Positions 17,214-25,757 of a stretch of 64,000 nt of DNA are shown one piece after another. Origin of the DNA: CAZGAQ01 sp964523405 (GTDB taxonomy: Bacteria > Planctomycetota > Phycisphaerae > UBA1845 > Fen-1342); assembly GCA_964523405.1 (NCBI GenBank), contig CAZGAQ010000029.1, positions 1 to 64,000 of the forward strand. The letters are read 5' to 3'. Position numbers and translations under genes: made by a program. How positions within the stretch are numbered: position 1 is the stretch's first letter; every line of letters starts with the position of its first letter. The notes below the pieces were generated by a model, which did not search any database, was not told where the DNA came from, and saw only the letters and a list, made by a program, of their open reading frames with translations.

Positions 17214-17344
17214 GTTGCACTCCCAAGCCGGCACGGGCGAACTGCCGGGGCGGTTCGGACGAGCGTCATTGTGGGGGGCACAAGATGAACCGACGATGAA
17301 ACTGGCGTCGCGGCGTAAGGTGTTGTGTTTTAAGATGGTTATGG

Positions 17345-17668
17345 TTGTGTCGGCGGGCGCGTGCGTCCGAGTCTGGCGCCGCGGGCGACATCGGCCTCAC
17401 CGGCGGCTGGACCCGTCCGGGCTGCCGGGTTCCCAGCGGCGGTGAGTTGCCGCCGGTGCGCTTCGCCGGGCCGATCCTCATCGCGAATGCGGTCAGTGAA
17501 GAATACGCACTGGTGCGGGCGGAAGGCTGCCGCGTCGAGCAACAGGCCGTGGCGAACGAAGGCGACCGGCAAATTGACGTGCTGAAGGTCACTTGTGACG
17601 GCCAGGCGGCCGAGCGCAAGTTCGACATCGCGCGGTTCTTCGGCGAAGCGTTTCTGAGCACGAAGTAG
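17345..17668 (+). pseudogene. Short reading frame, probable gene fragment
   Basis: The frame from about 17445 to the TAG at 17666 reads LPPVRFAGPILIANAVSEEY..., ending KFDIARFFGEAFLSTK, with balanced composition and codon bias like a real protein; the opposite strand is low quality. There is no good start in frame. A signal-peptide-like MKLASRRKVLCFKMVMVVSAG starts at 17296 in another frame and ends close to it, so one frameshift could join the two into a small secreted protein of about 120 residues. I do not recognise the family. It could be an intact short protein from an alternative start, but a broken gene is more likely. Confidence 0.35.
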
Positions 17669-17718
17669 GGAGCGGCGAATGGGCGCGGGCGCGCCGGCCG
17701 ATCGCGGCCGCATTCGCT

Positions 17719-17881
17719 GAATGCGGGGACGATGATGGTGGCCCGGCCGGTGACGCGGTGCGCCGCTGTGCGTGCGGCGAGGTCGGCGGCGTCCGGGGTG
17801 AGCGTCGTGCCGGTGGGCGGGCTCGCAGGCGCCATATTGCACTCCCAAGCCGGCACAAGCGAGGTGCCGGGGCGGCTTGAA
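17719..17881 (-). pseudogene. Truncated duplicate of the glycosyltransferase 5' end
   Basis: The minus-strand translation MAPASPPTGTTLTPDAADLAAR and onward (ATG at 17835) closely matches the first 40 or so residues of the intact glycosyltransferase (MAPASPLTDTTLTPAAADVAAR). The similarity continues into the leader (GGGAGTGCAAC before ATG). It ends soon after IIVPAF, where an unrelated sequence begins. The duplicate thus preserves the promoter-proximal region and about 45 codons. It lies 620 bases from the original in the same orientation. Confidence 0.8.
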
Positions 17882-17935
17882 CCGCGGTCACCTTAGTGTA
17901 ACGCCTCACAAATACCGCAACGTATCTAGAGAGAG

Positions 17936-17982
17936 TGGGGCAGGCGTCTCTGCCTGCCGACGGGCATGGAGGCCCGTCCCAC
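17936..17982. repeat. Double-hairpin intergenic repeat
   Basis: Two adjacent perfect hairpins, GGCAGGC/GCCTGCC (17939-17945 and 17952-17958) and GACGGGC/GCCCGTC (17959-17965 and 17972-17978), are enclosed by GTGGG (17936) and CCCAC (17978-17982). The whole could fold as a three-way junction. It belongs to the type of short, GC-rich repeats dispersed in this genome. Confidence 0.65.
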
Positions 17983-18131
17983 TGGGCCTGGGATGTCGCA
18001 GTTATTCCGAGGCAGTACACGAGGGAGCGCAAGATGAACTGAAGATGCAGCCAGGATGGAGGCGCAGAGTGCTGTGTCTGCGGAGGGCGAGAGGCGGCTT
18101 GAGCGCAGGAAACGTTCGCCTCAGAACGTCA

Positions 18132-19769
18132 TCACGGCGCGTAATCCTCCGGCAGCTTCGTCACTTCCACCGCCCGCACCACCAGCTCCGTCCCCTCCAC
18201 CGCCAGCCGGAAATCCGCGCCGCCATTCTGCCGATTCGCACACCGCGCCCCCGGCAGCTTCACGGTCACCGTCCGCCAGCCCCCGCTGTCCCCCCGCGCC
18301 ATCCCCTGCGCCGCACGCTTGTACCGGTCCGCCAGCGTTCCCGTCGTGTCTGTCGAATCATACTCCACCGCAATCGCCGTGCGTCCCGCGTCCCAGTACG
18401 TCACGCGCACCGTCAACGTGCCGCGCTGGTCGTAGTAGTACGGATCGGCCACGTCGAAATACAAATACCGCCCCGCCGACACGCCCGCCCGCGTCCGCAC
18501 ACACGCCGTCCCGTCCTGCTCCCCCACCTCGAACGCGCCGTCCTCCTGCCGAATCAGCCGCAGCCCCTCCTCCGTCACGCCACCCGCTTTGGCCGTCACC
18601 TTCAGCTCCAGCGCCCCCGCGAACTCCCGCCCGAACCGATTCGAGTTCGCCGCGCTCATCAGCAGCTTCACCGTCTCCACCCACGCCGCCGTCTCCGGCT
18701 GCCGCCCGGCCTTCAGCAGCTCCACATACTTGCGCGTGAGATCAATGTAGTACCGCCCATCCTCCAGCGTCTCGCACAACGCCGTCCCCTCGTGCATCTC
18801 GTCCCACGTCTCCAGAATCACCAGCTTCGGCCGCTGCTGTAGTGCGAGCAACCACGCCGCCGCGTAGAAGCCGCCGCCCAACCGGTCGCGCGGCGGCGTC
18901 GTCCGCCCCGGCACCGGCGAGTCGTCGTAGCCAGGACCGATCTGCACCGCCGGCGACTCCCCGATCGGCCCCGCAATCGCCGCCCCCCAGCCCGTCGCGT
19001 AGTCGCCGCGCGCCTTCCACGCCGGTCCGGCCACGATCACCGGCCGGCGCCCGTGAAAGTCGCGCTCGAACTGCTCGTAGACGTACGCAAACAGCGTCTC
19101 ATCCTGCCCGGCCGCAAACGCGGACTCGTAAAGCTGCACGATCGGTCGCCCGTCGATGCACGCCCAGTGCCGCGGCGGCACGAAGCAGAAGAAGTCGCGA
19201 ATCGTGCGATAGAAGATGTCCTTCCCTTCCGGCGTCCGCAGGTCCACGTTCGCCGACCCGCCGCCGCGATACGCGTGCTCGCCCAGCAGCGTGCTCGTAT
19301 CGTAGAACATGCCGATCCGCGGCACCGGCTTGCCGTCCTTCGCCAGCTCATCCAGGGCCTCCGCCAGTGGCGCCAGCCCGCGCACCGAGAACCGAATGTC
19401 CGCCTTGTCGTAGTTCGCCGGCGTCCCCCAGTAAATGCACAGCGCCACGTCGACCCCCGCCGCCCGCAAGTCCGTCATCTGCTTGCGGTGCCACGCCACC
19501 GACTCGTAGCTCACCTCCCGCGCCTCGGGAAAGTGCTGCCGCAACAACGTGCGATCGTGTTTGGCGCTCGTGAAGAAGTGCTCGTCCGGCCACTTGTACC
19601 AGTAGAAGTAGTGTGTCGCGACCACCGCCTGATCCGCCGCGAAGCTCTTCGCCTGCGCCAGCAGTTCCTCCCCGGGCGGCGCCGGCACGACGGTCTGCCC
19701 GGCGAAGATTGCGGCAACGGCGACGACCAGGTAACCCCAAGCAACGCAGGCGCACATGTGCGGCGACAT
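18132..19769 (-). CDS. Secreted glycosidase-like protein (DUF5010/GH99-like barrel) with C-terminal beta-sandwich
   Basis: A 545-residue exported protein. The ATG at 19769 is preceded by GGAGG at ideal distance; the longer frame is not needed. A signal peptide covers about residues 1-25. The N-terminal two thirds read as a (beta/alpha)8 barrel: VVATHYFYWYKWPDEHFF, DVALCIYWGTPANYDKAD, RIGMFYDTSTLLG and LVILETWDEMHEGT. The Glu in ETWDE could be catalytic. The overall pattern recalls DUF5010 and GH99/GH71-like barrels that act on mannans or related glycans. Residues about 400-545 form a beta-rich domain (YLYFDVADPYYYDQRGTLTVRV, then WRTVTVKLPGA), probably carbohydrate-binding. It is divergent from the fibre-like protein gene. 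Family assignment is from motif pattern only. Confidence 0.65.
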   Translation of the reverse strand: MSPHMCACVAWGYLVVAVAAIFAGQTVVPAPPGEELLAQAKSFAADQAVVATHYFYWYKWPDEHFFTSAKHDRTLLRQHFPEAREVSYESVAWHRKQMTDLRAAGVDVALCIYWGTPANYDKADIRFSVRGLAPLAEALDELAKDGKPVPRIGMFYDTSTLLGEHAYRGGGSANVDLRTPEGKDIFYRTIRDFFCFVPPRHWACIDGRPIVQLYESAFAAGQDETLFAYVYEQFERDFHGRRPVIVAGPAWKARGDYATGWGAAIAGPIGESPAVQIGPGYDDSPVPGRTTPPRDRLGGGFYAAAWLLALQQRPKLVILETWDEMHEGTALCETLEDGRYYIDLTRKYVELLKAGRQPETAAWVETVKLLMSAANSNRFGREFAGALELKVTAKAGGVTEEGLRLIRQEDGAFEVGEQDGTACVRTRAGVSAGRYLYFDVADPYYYDQRGTLTVRVTYWDAGRTAIAVEYDSTDTTGTLADRYKRAAQGMARGDSGGWRTVTVKLPGARCANRQNGGADFRLAVEGTELVVRAVEVTKLPEDYAP

Positions 19770-20209
19770 GGTGGTCCTCCAGTGTGGAGCAAGTGTACCC
19801 GGCTCGCTGTCCACTGGGCAGATGTCCGGCTCTCCACGGCAGGCGGGCCAAATTCGCAGGCGACGCCCAGGTTGGGTACATGTCACCGGTCCAAGCGCGT
19901 TGCCGCTCGCAGTTGCGATTTGGGCCTCCTCGGGACCGGTTTCCGCCCATCCGGATCGCGTGGTGTGCCGCGCCGTCACGCGACTGGCCACATGAATGGA
20001 CTATTGTCGCGTCGGTGATCGACTGCTAGCGTCGCACCTGTGGGGCGGGCCGCCCCCAAAGTCACGTTGGCGTTCTGTCAGTCCGCTGCAAAAGGGGACT
20101 GGCTCCGCGCCGGACCGCGTTCGCGATAGCGCCAGTGGGCGTTCCGGCGGTGCCTGTACCCTTTTTCAACGGACTCCTATGCGAGGCCACTCTCATTCGG
20201 AGGTGTGTC
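19770..20209. other. Divergent intergenic region
   Basis: 440 bases between the divergent glycosidase and fibre-protein genes. It holds the long imperfect palindrome at 20080-20175. Apart from the ribosome-binding sites GGAGG for both flanking genes I see no convincing gene or paired promoter boxes. Confidence 0.55.
20080..20175. repeat. Long imperfect inverted repeat (REP/MITE-like)
   Basis: Arm 1 (20080-20109) and the reverse complement of arm 2 (20146-20175) agree at 24 of 30 positions, both reading AGTCCG-TG-AAAAGGG-AC-GGC. The spacer is about 36 bases and is itself GC-rich. It ends 34 bases before the ATG of the fibre-like protein and so lies in or near its leader. The form is that of a palindromic dispersed repeat; it could also affect expression of the gene. 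Confidence 0.7.
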
Positions 20210-23200
20210 ATGACGCTTGGTGCGCGCATTCGATCGAGCCTGTTCGTGGTTGCCCTGCTGTCCGTTGGGGGCCTGGCTGTTGCCCAGACCCCGCTTGACG
20301 GCGTCTTCACGTATCAAGGTCGCCTCAAGGATCAGGGCGAGCCCGCCAACGGCTCCTACGGCATGCAATTCCGCCTCTGCGGCGTCGACCTCGGTGGAGT
20401 TCCGCTGGCGACATATCCGCCGGGCGGTCCCCTGGCAGTCACGGTGACGGACGGTCTGTTCACGACACTGCTCGATTTCGGCACGCTGCCCTTCGTTGGC
20501 GAGCGGCGCTGGCTCGAGGTCGTCGTCGACGGCGTCACGCTCGCCCCGCGCCAGGAGTTGACGGCTGTTCCGTATGCCACCTGGGCGGCGGCGCCGTGGG
20601 TTCCGGGCGCGGCCGGCGTGCTCTGCTACACCGGCGGTGATGTCGGCGTGGGGACCGTCACTCCTTCGGCGAAGCTGCACGTGTACAGCACGGCCGCGTA
20701 CAGCTACGGCTTGTTGAGCGAGCGTGCGGGCCAGGGCGGCACGGCGGTGTTCGGCTACCATGTGGGCATCGGCATCGGCGCGATGGGGCAAAGCGCAGGG
20801 AGCGGAACGGGCGTGCTGGGCGTCTCGAACACCGGCACCGGCGTGATCGGTTCGAGCCAGACCAGCGGCACGATCGGGCGGCTGGGTGATCCGCAGTACG
20901 GCGTGTACGGCGAGAACTCCAGCGGGGATGCGGGCTACTTCGCGGGCAACGTGCATGTCACGGGCAATTTGCTGGTGGACGGCAGCTTCGCCGTGGACGC
21001 CTGGGGGCTGAGCGGGAATGCCGGGACGGATCCGAATGTGAACTTCCTGGGGACAACGGACAATCGGGCGCTGACATTCCGGACCGACAACGTGAGAGGA
21101 CTGGAACTCAGGGATGTCACGCAAAATGTGGAGTTGTTTCCGGGATATTCCTGCTCTTACCGATCCGTCAACGTCCTGGGCGGGTCACCCACTAACTCGA
21201 TTGCTCCCGGCGTAAGTGTCGCCACGGTCAGTGGCGGTGGTTGCACCGTGAACGGAGATTCACCCTGGCCGAACTCCGTCTCTGGTCTGGGCGGCACGGT
21301 TGGAGGCGGGGCTTCCAATCGTGCCAGCGGGCACGAGTGGGCCACCGTTGCCGGCGGTCTTGGCAACGTCGCGAGCGGATCCACTGGCACCGTGTCTGGC
21401 GGTCTCATGAACGCCGCGAGTGGGGACTTCGCTGTCGTTGCCGGCGGGTCCGAAAATGAGGCACGGGGCACCGGCGCGGTCGTGCCCGGTGGCCACGCCA
21501 ACGTCGCTGGCGGTCCCTACAGCTTTGCGGCCGGCTACCGAGCCAGAGGGCGCGACCCGAACGAGGCCGGCGACGCCAATGGCGACGAAGGCACCTTCAT
21601 CTGGGCGGACGCCAGCGACCCCAACGACTACTTCATGTCCACTGGTCCCAATCAATTCCGTGTGCGCGCCACCGGTGGCGTCGATTTCGTCGTGGACGCC
21701 GATCCAAACGCCGGCGGCGGGCTGCGCGTGGAGCCAACGACGGAGCCAAACTCGGCCTATGGCCGGACGCCCAACATCGTGGGCGGGTCGGCACTGAACG
21801 AGGTCTCAACGGGCGTCGTCGGAGGCACCATCGGCGGTGGCGGCGGCAAGGGTTATTACCCCGATCCCAATTACCCCTACCGGAATCGTGTTACCGACGA
21901 CTTCGGCACGGTCGGCGGCGGGCTCGGAAATCGCGCCGGCGATGACACTGGTACCTCCACTGACGCTCGCTTTGCTACTGTCGGCGGCGGCCGCTGGAAC
22001 AACGCGACTGGAAACGAGAGTATGGTTGGCGGCGGCTACTACAACTACGCGACTGGAGACTACAGTACGGTTGGCGGCGGCTACGCCAACAATGCGGCTG
22101 GAACCGGCGGTACGATTGGCGGCGGCGCCAGCAACCGCGCGACTGGATACGCGAGTACAGTTGGCGGCGGCGCCAGCAACAACGCGACTGGACACGAGAG
22201 CATGGTTGGCGGCGGCGCCAGCAACAACGCGACTGGACCCTACGATACGGTTTGCGGCGGCTTGGACAACGATGCGGCTGGCGATTGCAGCACTGTGCCC
22301 GGCGGCAGATGGAACAGGGCCGGCGCCGGGTATAGCTTGGCCGCTGGCCGCGGCGCGAGGGTGCGCGACCGAAACGAGGCCGGCGATCCGAACGGCTCTG
22401 GCGACCACGGCACATTTGTGTGGGCGGACTACGACACCTACGGTACGCATTTCGTGTCTACGGGCCCCAACCAGTTTCTGATCCGCGCCACCGGCGGCGT
22501 GGGGATTGGAACGAACGCGCCGAGCAACCAGCTTACCGTCGACGGCGACGCGGATTTCACCGGCAACGTCGGTATCGGTACAGCGAGCCCTCGCAGCACG
22601 CTGGATGTGCGCGGGCCCAGCGGCGCCGAGATGGGCATATCGGTGGAGCGCGGCACGGACCAGCATGGGGGAATCAGTTGGTATGAGACTGGCACTCGAC
22701 AGTGGATATTCCCATTCTTCCGCGGCTGGCAAAGCGACAACCTCATCGTCCGCGACGAGGCCGGGATAAAGGACACCATGACCTTCCAGGCCCTTACGGG
22801 CAATGTCGGCATCGGCGTCAGCGACCCTAGCGAGAAGCTGGATATCAATGGCACGGCCCGGCTGCGCGGCATCGGGACGGGCACGGGCACGGCCGTCGTT
22901 GCCGACGCCAACGGCAAGCTGTGGAAGCAGAGTTCGAGCCGGCGCTACAAGCACGACGTGGCGGACCTGCCGGCGAACGAGAACGCGGCGCTGAATCTGC
23001 GTCCGGTTAGCTTTGCTTGGAACTCCACCTGCGAGCGAGACATCGGCCTGATCGCGGAAGAGGTAGCCGATGTGCTGCCCGACCTCGTCCTGCGCGATGC
23101 CGACGGTCAGCCGGAGGGGGTCAAGTATGACAAGGTCGCGCTGTACCTGCTGGAGGTGGTCACGGCCCAACGCGAGCAGATCGCCGTACAGCGGGATGAG

Positions 23201-23284
23201 TTGGCTGAATTGCGGATGCGGCTGGACAAGATTGAGGCGGCACTCGGCGGATCGCTCGCGCCGCGAAAGGGAGACTCGCGATGA
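20210..23284 (+). CDS. Large secreted fibre-like protein with YadA-type beta-roll repeats and C-terminal S74 chaperone
   Basis: A 1024-residue protein. The ATG at 20210 has GGAGG six bases upstream and is followed by a clear signal peptide (MTLGARIRSSLFVVALLSVGGLAVAQ). The first 150 residues match the head found in many planctomycete tail-fibre-like proteins (TYQGRLKDQGEPANGSYGMQ). The centre has trimeric-autotransporter-like beta-roll repeats, loose at residues about 360-450 and strict as seven 15-residue units at 591-695. The end (from KLWKQSSSRRYKHDVADLP through IGLIAEEVADVLPDLV to a coiled coil) is an intramolecular chaperone of the endosialidase/peptidase S74 family, which trimerises the fibre and usually cuts itself off. 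Probably a trimeric surface fibre or secreted adhesin. The stop overlaps the next start by four bases. Confidence 0.85.
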   Translation: MTLGARIRSSLFVVALLSVGGLAVAQTPLDGVFTYQGRLKDQGEPANGSYGMQFRLCGVDLGGVPLATYPPGGPLAVTVTDGLFTTLLDFGTLPFVGERRWLEVVVDGVTLAPRQELTAVPYATWAAAPWVPGAAGVLCYTGGDVGVGTVTPSAKLHVYSTAAYSYGLLSERAGQGGTAVFGYHVGIGIGAMGQSAGSGTGVLGVSNTGTGVIGSSQTSGTIGRLGDPQYGVYGENSSGDAGYFAGNVHVTGNLLVDGSFAVDAWGLSGNAGTDPNVNFLGTTDNRALTFRTDNVRGLELRDVTQNVELFPGYSCSYRSVNVLGGSPTNSIAPGVSVATVSGGGCTVNGDSPWPNSVSGLGGTVGGGASNRASGHEWATVAGGLGNVASGSTGTVSGGLMNAASGDFAVVAGGSENEARGTGAVVPGGHANVAGGPYSFAAGYRARGRDPNEAGDANGDEGTFIWADASDPNDYFMSTGPNQFRVRATGGVDFVVDADPNAGGGLRVEPTTEPNSAYGRTPNIVGGSALNEVSTGVVGGTIGGGGGKGYYPDPNYPYRNRVTDDFGTVGGGLGNRAGDDTGTSTDARFATVGGGRWNNATGNESMVGGGYYNYATGDYSTVGGGYANNAAGTGGTIGGGASNRATGYASTVGGGASNNATGHESMVGGGASNNATGPYDTVCGGLDNDAAGDCSTVPGGRWNRAGAGYSLAAGRGARVRDRNEAGDPNGSGDHGTFVWADYDTYGTHFVSTGPNQFLIRATGGVGIGTNAPSNQLTVDGDADFTGNVGIGTASPRSTLDVRGPSGAEMGISVERGTDQHGGISWYETGTRQWIFPFFRGWQSDNLIVRDEAGIKDTMTFQALTGNVGIGVSDPSEKLDINGTARLRGIGTGTGTAVVADANGKLWKQSSSRRYKHDVADLPANENAALNLRPVSFAWNSTCERDIGLIAEEVADVLPDLVLRDADGQPEGVKYDKVALYLLEVVTAQREQIAVQRDELAELRMRLDKIEAALGGSLAPRKGDSR
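21980..22294 (+). repeat. Seven 45-base tandem repeats coding a 15-residue beta-roll unit
   Basis: The units follow the pattern V-GGG-x-x-N-x-A-T-G-x-x-x-T, for example VGGGASNNATGHESM and VGGGYYNYATGDYST. Each turn would form one coil of a left-handed beta roll as in the YadA head. Neighbouring units are very similar at DNA level, so recent expansion is likely. Confidence 0.9.
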
Positions 23285-23718
23285 ACTGTAGACGGGTGCC
23301 TCGCGCCCGCGCAGTCGTTGCCCTGTCGCTATTGGCCACGGGCGCAGCGTTGGTGGCTGATGTCGACTTGTCCTGGTGGACCGTTGACGCGGGCGGCGAC
23401 ATGTGGAGTACCGGCGGCCCCTTTGAACTCTCCGGCACCATCGGCCAACCCGATGCCGGCCGGGCCGTGATGACCGGCGGTCCTTTCCGGCTCTCCGGCG
23501 GCTTCTGGCCCGGCGTACTCGGTGTCGGGCCGCCCGGCCCCGGCGACTGCGACGGCGACGGCCGCGTCGAACTCGACGATGCCGCGGTCCTCGCCGCGTG
23601 CCTGACCGGGCCGGAAGTCGGCATCGTGCCGGCCTGTTCGTGTGCCGATCTCGAGGGGGAAGGCGATGCGGATGTGAGGGATTTCGCGCTCTTCCAGCGC
23701 GCCTTCACAGGGCCGTAG
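23281..23718 (+). CDS. Small secreted protein with dockerin-like tail
   Basis: A 145-residue exported protein. The ATG at 23281 overlaps the stop of the fibre gene (ATGA), so the two are probably made together. After a signal peptide (about 1-27), residues 28-80 carry two similar segments, STGGPFELSGTIGQPDAG and MTGGPFRLSGGFWPGV, a module often seen in Phycisphaerae secreted proteins. The C-terminal part has GDCDGDGRVELDDAAVL and DLEGEGDADVRDFALFQRAF, two calcium-loop-like repeats of the dockerin type. It may anchor or partner the fibre protein. Function beyond this is unknown. Confidence 0.75.
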   Translation: MNCRRVPRARAVVALSLLATGAALVADVDLSWWTVDAGGDMWSTGGPFELSGTIGQPDAGRAVMTGGPFRLSGGFWPGVLGVGPPGPGDCDGDGRVELDDAAVLAACLTGPEVGIVPACSCADLEGEGDADVRDFALFQRAFTGP

Positions 23719-23961
23719 AGCGGCGCAAGCAGACCGTGGCCACGCGGCTATCTGTCGCCGTCTCCGGCCTCGCGCGGCAGCGGCATCATCCGGCGACCAC
23801 GTGTGGGAGGCGCCGTGACCAGCGCAGCGGGGGGGGTGCGCCCCGGCAGACACGGCGCGCGCCCAACATCGACAGTTTGCAGTGCCGGCCCCGGCGCGTT
23901 CGAATGGCACACTGCTGGATCGTAGTCCAGCGTGTGTGCGCCGGTCGGGAGAGCGGGAACC

Positions 23962-24474
23962 ATGACCGAACCCAAGCCGTTGCCGCGCGGAGAGCTGGTG
24001 AGACTCGCCGTGTTCGTCGCCCTCGCGGCCGGCATTGTCGCCGGCTTCATGGGGAACATCGCGCCGTACGAATACATGGAGATCGGCGTCCGCAATCGCT
24101 CGCATATGGCCGCGCCACCGATCGTGTCGATCTGGGTGGTCGGGCCCGTGTGGGGCGCGGTCACCGGCGTCATCGTGGCGCTGCTATGGTGCTGGGCCAT
24201 GTTCCGGCGCATGACCCGCGGGCGGACGGAGCACCTGATTGCGTGGGGGACGCGCTTCGGGGTACTGGCCGGCGTGCTTTCGACGATACTGCTGCACCTA
24301 GGGCTGGGGCTCGCCGCCGGCCGGGCGAATTGGGGCCTTATCGAGGCGCTCCTCTTCGGCATGCCGGTCGGAGCGTTCCTCGGTGCGGTTTGTGGCGTCA
24401 GGTGTCGGGACATCGCGCACCCCGCGCCGCCGCCTAAGCCACTCGACGCTGGCCCGGACGAGCGGGTATGCTGA
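23962..24474 (+). CDS. Integral membrane protein, triplicated family, member 1
   Basis: A 170-residue protein with four hydrophobic helices. The ATG at 23962 (MTEPKPL) follows GGGAACC and is preferred over the ATG at 23932. It shares with the next two genes a core reading G-A-x-T-G-x-I-x-A-x-x-W-C-x-x-x-F-R, then R-G-x-x-E-x-L, and a GxLxxILLHxGL helix. The C-terminal end is a short Pro-rich cytoplasmic tail. I do not recognise the family and it has no enzymatic motif. It opens a run of three paralogues leading into a radical SAM gene. Confidence 0.7.
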   Translation: MTEPKPLPRGELVRLAVFVALAAGIVAGFMGNIAPYEYMEIGVRNRSHMAAPPIVSIWVVGPVWGAVTGVIVALLWCWAMFRRMTRGRTEHLIAWGTRFGVLAGVLSTILLHLGLGLAAGRANWGLIEALLFGMPVGAFLGAVCGVRCRDIAHPAPPPKPLDAGPDERVC

Positions 24475-24559
24475 AATCCCCGACCGCGGCGGACCTGGAA
24501 CTGGCGCCCGACGCACGGCGTGGCTCCGGCCGCACGGCAGTCGCACCGGGGAGGATGCC

Positions 24560-25129
24560 ATGAGCACCGCACCGCGCACCCAACGCAATCCCCTCGCCAC
24601 GCCAACCGCCGTCATTCGCGTCGCCGCCATCGGCCTCGCCGCTTTCATGGGTCTGGTCGCCTCCGGCCTCTACGGCGGACATGAAGAGCGGCCGGTGACC
24701 CTGCTTTTCCTCCGTGTGGAGCTGACTGCGACGATCGGAACCGTGTGGGGTGCCCTCACCGGCCTGATCGCGGCCACCCTCTGGTGCCGCGGCGTATTTC
24801 GCGCCGTTGCGCGCGGGCAACACGAACGCCTGATTGGCCGCGGCGCCGTGCTCGGCGGCGGCGCGGGCCTGCTCTCCGCAATCCTGCTGCACCTGGGCTT
24901 GGTTGTGACCACCCTGATCCGCCACGGCCTCCCTCCCGAACTCAACTCCGAAACGCTGGTGATAGCCGCCATCGGCATTCCCATGATCTTCACTCTCGGC
25001 GGCGTGTGCGGGATCATTCCCGGCCTCATCCTCGGCGCCCTCGGCGGCGCCCTCTGCCGTACGGCCGTACTCCGTGCCGCGCCGCCCCCTGCGCCACACG
25101 ACACCACACCCGGCGGGCCGGTATCATGA
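24560..25129 (+). CDS. Integral membrane protein, triplicated family, member 2
   Basis: A 189-residue, four-helix membrane protein. GGGGAGG lies upstream of the ATG at 24560. The core WGALTGLIAATLWCRGVFRA, then VARGQHERLIGRGA and GLLSAILLHLGL aligns with members 1 and 3. A last long helix pair (VCGIIPGLILGALGGALC) is followed by the same Ala/Pro-rich tail. The spacing to its neighbours is about 85 bases on each side. Function unknown. Confidence 0.72.
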   Translation: MSTAPRTQRNPLATPTAVIRVAAIGLAAFMGLVASGLYGGHEERPVTLLFLRVELTATIGTVWGALTGLIAATLWCRGVFRAVARGQHERLIGRGAVLGGGAGLLSAILLHLGLVVTTLIRHGLPPELNSETLVIAAIGIPMIFTLGGVCGIIPGLILGALGGALCRTAVLRAAPPPAPHDTTPGGPVS

Positions 25130-25214
25130 ACTCCCCGCCGGCACCAGGCACCAGGCCCGCACCGCGTGCGCAGCGGTGCCGCTCGCGTGCGGCGGCACAA
25201 TCCGGGAGGACGCG

Positions 25215-25757
25215 ATGAGCGATGTAGCCCAGTTGCGACGCGGACGGTTCATCGTCCTGGCCATCTTCGTGGGACTCGCCTCGATCGGCTTGGCGTGGTT
25301 CTGCGGCCATCTCGCAACCCTCGTTCACGGCGGGCTCATCATGGAACCCAGTGGAGACGGGCGTCTGGAGTTCGCGGCATCGGCACGCGTGCAGCAGACC
25401 CTCGGCCCGGCTCTGGGCGCGGCCACCGGGTTGATCGCGGCCGCAATCTGGTGCTGGGTCATGTTCCGGGCGGTCTGGCGCGGCGAACGGGAGCAACTCG
25501 TACGCCACGGTGCGCGGGTGGGGCTGTACGTGGGCCTGCTGGCGACAATTCTGCTGCACACCGGCCTCTCTGCCAGTGACGTGGCCCAACGCGGCGCTCA
25601 CAGCGGCGTGGCGACCGACGCGACGATCGGGTTGGCAATCGGCCTCCTTTGCGCGGCAGTCAGCGGTGTACTTCTGGGCGCCATCTGCGGTGCGCTTTGC
25701 AGATTTGCCGCGCGCCGTGCCACCCCGCCCTCCGCTTCCCCGGAGCCCCCCGCGTGA
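25215..25757 (+). CDS. Integral membrane protein, triplicated family, member 3
   Basis: A 180-residue paralogue of the two preceding genes: LGAATGLIAAAIWCWVMFRA, then VWRGEREQLVRHGA and GLLATILLHTGL. The ATG at 25215 has GGGAGGA four bases upstream. Its stop overlaps the GTG start of the radical SAM gene by four bases (GTGA), which couples the family to that enzyme. Four predicted helices, short charged loops, no catalytic motif. Function unknown. Confidence 0.75.
   Translation: MSDVAQLRRGRFIVLAIFVGLASIGLAWFCGHLATLVHGGLIMEPSGDGRLEFAASARVQQTLGPALGAATGLIAAAIWCWVMFRAVWRGEREQLVRHGARVGLYVGLLATILLHTGLSASDVAQRGAHSGVATDATIGLAIGLLCAAVSGVLLGAICGALCRFAARRATPPSASPEPPA

Larger units (their letters stand above)
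17214..18131. other. Duplicated and decayed intergenic segment
   Basis: About 900 bases between the glycosyltransferase start and the glycosidase stop. It contains a truncated second copy of the glycosyltransferase 5' end with its leader, a short plus-strand reading frame of unknown origin, and a double-hairpin repeat (17936-17982). The beginnings CAAGATGAACCGACGATG (17281 on) and CAAGATGAACTGAAGATG (18029 on) are similar. So the duplication includes leader sequence on the far side as well. Confidence 0.65.

Noticed and set aside
18033..18110. Second copy of an ATGAAC... start near the glycosidase stop
   Set aside because: It runs into stops at once; best explained as part of the decayed duplication, not as a gene.
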